Positions 59,921 to 64,000 of a stretch of DNA of 64,000 bases are shown here, one piece after another. This stretch comes from Argopecten irradians (Eukaryota > Mollusca > Bivalvia > Pectinida > Pectinidae). The stretch covers positions 6,262,383 to 6,326,382 of the forward strand of contig NC_091139.1 of assembly GCF_041381155.1 (NCBI RefSeq), written 5' to 3'. The translations under genes were made by a program, and so were the position numbers. The notes beneath the pieces were generated by a model. That model had not been told where the DNA came from, did no database searches, and saw only the letters and a program-made list of their open reading frames with translations. Numbering within the stretch: position 1 is the stretch's first letter; each line of letters begins with the position of its first letter.

Positions 59921-62900
59921 GTATCTATTGCCCTAACGACATATATACTGCCGTTTTTTTAGTACCTTGGTCCCCAAGGGATCCATGATTTTTTTACTCC
60001 TACAGCAACCCTCACACTTTGGTTCTCACACTGCATGCTTGCGTACGATCAAACCTAATTTGTTATCCAGCTGTGATGTTTTTTTGTTAATTTCATTTTT
60101 TGTCTAAATTCCTATAATTTTTTGTAGGCTTGGATTTTTTGTTGGACTTGTGATTTTCATTAATTTGGGGAGTGCTTTTTGTGCAATGAATATTGTGGAT
60201 TTTTTTTAGTGGGCATCTAAATCATAATATCAAATGTATGTGTTCATGTAATAAATCTTTAATCATGTTTCAGTAAGGTTATGGGCTATAGTTATTGTTA
60301 GATAGAATAAAATAACATTGTTATTATATCATGTCATACATTTTAATTATAAAGTACATAACAAAAAACTCCTGGAATGTGCAGTGTATTTAGATTACTT
60401 TTATTTTCATTAATTGGTTTACAAAATACACACATTCATTAATTCTTTTACTTGTATACAAATATTCCTTTTAAAGCTCTCCAAATTTGATTGATAAATT
60501 ACACACATTCGTTATTTCATGATAAATTCAAAAGACTTTATTTAAACCAAAATTTCTTTGAAAGTTATCTAAATTTAATGCTATGGAAATTTCTCACTTT
60601 TTGTTTTGTGTTTTTTCAGTTATACAATGACTGTCCATCTATCTGTATGTTGGTGTTTTTGGTTTCATTTTTACATGATCCTCATTTATTTCTCCTTCCG
60701 TTCTTCCACAATCTGGTGATTTTCTATATCCAAGTTTAGACATGGACGCTTTGTACGAGATGTTGTACCTTCTTATCATGCATGTTTTCAAGTGAAATAT
60801 CTTTTCTTCGATAATTGAGACCAATTTTTTTTGTGTTTTGTGATAAGTTTTTGTATTGGTATATTGTAACTCTTTAAAGTTTCTTTTTGGCTTCAAAGTG
60901 AAAATAGTAATAGAAATCATCTTCACTATAAGTTTAAGTGTATCAACATGTTTGTATTTAGTAAATAGCAGAATGTTTTTGTTTTTGTTTCAAGCTAGCA
61001 TTTTACTCCTTCACAGTAGTATTCTGTTCTATTATGTATATACTGTATTAATAGTTGTAAGATTTTACATTTCTCACAATGACAGTGGAAATGATAAAGA
61101 TATACATATGACTGTCATTTCTTATTGGTAACCTAGATATCTTATTTGTGTTCCTTCAATCTAAATACCTGGGTGGTTTTTTTGTCATCATCACTTTCAT
61201 CATTTTCATAGAAATGAATTTATCAATCATTTTCATAGAAATGAATTTATCAATCATACATATATAATGTACCTCTGTATATAGATATCTTCTGTATATG
61301 GTCGTCAGTATTTCTGGTATCCAGTGTGTTTCCAGATGGTTTTGATAGATATACTTATAATTACTTGGCCAGCATGGAGTGTTAAAAACAAGAAACGATC
61401 CATATTTCGCTATTCTGGTATCAGTCCCTGGTCTTAACAGAGATGAATAACATACAACAAGCTTGCTAGCTTGTCTCATGCTTTGATTTGCTTATATCAA
61501 CCTGAATGTGAAAGGAGCATGTTATTAGCATTGATCCATTATTAAGCCATAGTGAGCATTGATTGACCTGCTAGTGAGCATTGGTTTGCTAGTGATCAGC
61601 ATTGGTTTGCTAGTGAGCATGCTTATAAACAGCATTTTGTTAGTGATAAATCCCAGGTTTTGTGTGGATAGGTTTGCTACCGGTCATCACTGGATGACAA
61701 ATATATCACTTGTTCTCACCTAACCATACAGAAAGTTCTCTGTTCCATTCTCACCAAATGTATTTTGATTTAAATTTACTTATTGACATTGTTGAATTAC
61801 CGAATATATGGTTACGTTTGAGCGAATTAATACATTTGTTGAGAAGTGTTTTGAACAGCTTTTGCATGGAATACATGAGTTTAACGTGAGTTGCCTCCCT
61901 TTAATATCAATGTACATATCCTGAACAACACAAGTCTTCTATTCTTATTAATATGTTCATCTCCTTATCAATATGATTTTTATGAAATGTAAGATAGAAA
62001 TTTTTGAAGATTGAAATGGAATGTGTTGGAAACATTATCAGTACGGTAATTAATATTATTTTCCAATAAAATTCTTGGGACGAGTTTCAAGTTCATATTT
62101 TCAAATAATAGTGATAAAAATTGTTCAGCATTGAAGGAAAAAGATTAACTTTCATTTCATTTTTCATCAAATTTCGGCGTCTGCAGTTACAACCATTCAG
62201 ACACTCCTCTTTTAGGTTCCATATCCACCTGACTCGTTAGTTACCATCATCTATCAAAGATGAGTTCATTTATTGAATATTTCATTCTAAGACTCGGTGC
62301 TCATGTTCATGATGATCCACCATCTTATTCTGATACCAATCAAGACTTAGGACTTGTATGTATAGGCATTATAGGAAGGTGTTATGATAGTGTTCTGTTA
62401 CCTGACAGTAGTAATATCCGTTACCTAAGAATGTTTTATGATAGTGTTCTGTTACCTGACAGTAGTAATATCTGTTACCTAAGAATGTTTTATGATAGTG
62501 TTCTGTTACCTGACAGTAGTAATATCCGTTACCTAAGAATGTTTTATGATAGTGTTCTGTTACCTGACAGTAGTAATATCTGTTACCTTAGAATGTTATC
62601 TGTACATTTGTTCTTTGTTCTGTAACCTGACACTAGTAATATCTGTTACCTTGATGTTATCTGTACATTTGTTCTTTGTTCTGTTACCTGACACAAGTAA
62701 TATCTGTTACCTTGATGTTATCTGTACATTTGTACTTTGTTCTGTTACCTGACAGTAGTAATATTTGTCACCTTGATGTTATCTGTACATTTGTTCTTTG
62801 TTCTGTTACCTGACCGTAGTAATATCCGTTACCTTGATGTTATCTGTACATTTGTTCTTTGTTCTGTTACCTGACAGTAGTAATATCTGTTACCTTGATG

Positions 62901-64000
62901 TTATCTGTACATTTGTTCTTTGTTCTGTTACCTGACAGTAGTAATATCTGTTACCTTGATGTTATCTGTACATTTGTTCTTTGTTCTGTTACCTGACAGT
63001 AGTAATATCTGTTACCTTGATGTTATCTGTACATTTGTTCTTTGTTCTGTTACCTGACAGTAGTAATATCTGTTACCTTGATGTTATCTGTACATTTGTA
63101 CTTTGTTCTGTTACATGACAGTAGTAATATCTGTTACCTTGATGTTAGGACAGTTAAGTAATTTGAATATGAACTCGATTCACATTGGAAAAATCAGCCA
63201 CTAAAGTATTTATACACTGAAAAAATAAATCCGTGAATTTCTAAGAGCTGACTATTATAGGATTATAAAAAATCCTGTACATGTTAACATGTATGTTGTC
63301 AGAATAAATCTATGTATCTATGTATCTATGTTACCTTGATGTTATCTGTACAATTGTTCTTTGTTCTGTTACCTGACAGTAGTAATATCAGCTACCTTTA
63401 AGTCCTCAAGTCATTTTCTGTAACACCACCTTGTATTACTACAAAGTCATAGTCAATTTTAATCATTGTCTTAGGCAACGCTAGTTATAGTTAGTCAATG
63501 TCAAAGTTTAAAGTCACCAACTTGTCATAGGCAATGTTCTTGTCAGCTGTGGTTATTATTGCTAGTCAGAGTTAGTCAATATCAATTTCAGTATCAGCCA
63601 GGGTCAGAGCTCGAGTTTGTTGAAGAGAATAATATAAATATGGAATATTTCTGTTTTTTCTTCACATCAATCTATAAATTGACAATAGATTTTACCACTT
63701 CTGTACGACCATAGTGTTATCATTGCCAAACCAAAATTTCTCAATAAGTTGCCACATGAGATGTTCAATTCTGTATCATGGTAGCTCTATTCCGTTCACT
63801 GCATTTGTCTGACCACAAATCATTATTATATTGGGAACTGCTGACTTCAAGCATATTGAGTTGAGTCTTTTCAATGATACCTTCATAAGGACTGTACACA
63901 AGGGCTGGTAACAAATAGTTAAGTAGATCAGGTTTATGAATCATTATAGAAATTATCTGTTAAGCAGGGCTAGTGGATCAGCATTAATATTAATTCTGGG
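59921..64000. other. Region downstream of the last secure CDC14 exon
   Basis: AT- and T-rich DNA with no secure gene. Two AG acceptors of the right phase are possible CDC14 terminal exons: 60620 (open for about 33 codons, very hydrophobic) and 62216 (eight codons, then TAG at 62238). A 27-29-bp tandem pair (ATCATTTTCATAGAAATGAA) lies near 61197-61255. The tandem arrays at 62381-63142 and 63330-63395 occupy the end. Confidence 0.45.
62381..63142. repeat. Compound tandem array: 54-bp then about 60-bp units
   Basis: Four 54-bp units (TATGATAGTGTTCTGTTACC, then TGACAGTAGTAATATC and GTTACCTAAGAATG) lead into nine or so units of about 60 bp that share GTTCTGTTACCTGACAGTAG but carry TTGATGTTATCTGTACATTT instead of the middle part. 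The 54-bp part is in frame and gives an 18-residue repeat in an ORF from 62260 that I do not believe is a gene. A last unit reappears at 63330-63395 after an unrelated 190-bp interruption. Confidence 0.92.

Noticed and set aside
62260..62625. 121-codon ORF with four 18-residue repeats
   Set aside because: It is produced by the 54-bp tandem units, which happen to be a multiple of three. The first 40 codons before the repeats match nothing I recognise, and there is no acceptor of matching phase that links it securely to CDC14.

Overview
This is eukaryotic genomic DNA: intron-rich, AT-rich, GT-AG spliced genes embedded in dispersed repeats. The gene set is metazoan. A repeat family with roughly 157-bp tandem cores, resembling the bivalve 'pearl' elements as I recall them, suggests a marine bivalve mollusc; a scallop is only a guess. 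I found no bacterial genes, operons, tRNA genes or CRISPR array.

Four protein genes were reconstructed exon by exon, using homology to human family members and matching splice phases. (1) 574-8109, minus: AADAT, a PLP-dependent kynurenine/2-aminoadipate aminotransferase. Nine coding exons are present and the C-terminal end lies left of the window. (2) 9093-23012, plus: MUTYH, the adenine DNA glycosylase, with 15 coding exons and 479 codons. It is complete and head-to-head with AADAT across about 1 kb. (3) 26185-33652, minus: C9orf72, a longin/DENN protein, with 8 coding exons and 468 codons. It is complete and convergent with MUTYH. (4) 39368 to at least 59920, plus: CDC14 dual-specificity phosphatase. 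The catalytic core is complete and the C-terminal end is unresolved. A 114-codon two-helix membrane ORF (33933-34277, minus) of unknown family lies just 5' of C9orf72.

Introns and intergenic DNA hold several MITE families flanked by TTAA, a 1.2-kb element with pogo/Tigger-like terminal inverted repeats, tRNA-derived SINE remnants, fold-back elements, a 2-kb 40-bp minisatellite inside a C9orf72 intron, a 3.5-kb pearl-like array inside a CDC14 intron, and many short tandem duplications.

The most interesting signals concern splicing. CDC14 carries two adjacent homologous 88-nt exons whose phases make them mutually exclusive, plus an extra 81-nt Asp/Asn-rich in-frame exon that human CDC14A lacks. 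In AADAT, C9orf72 and MUTYH, short tandem duplications repeatedly span exon-intron borders and copy splice sites. The four genes belong to separate processes (tryptophan/lysine catabolism, oxidative base-excision repair, autophagy/lysosome signalling, mitotic exit and cilia), so I infer no joint pathway.
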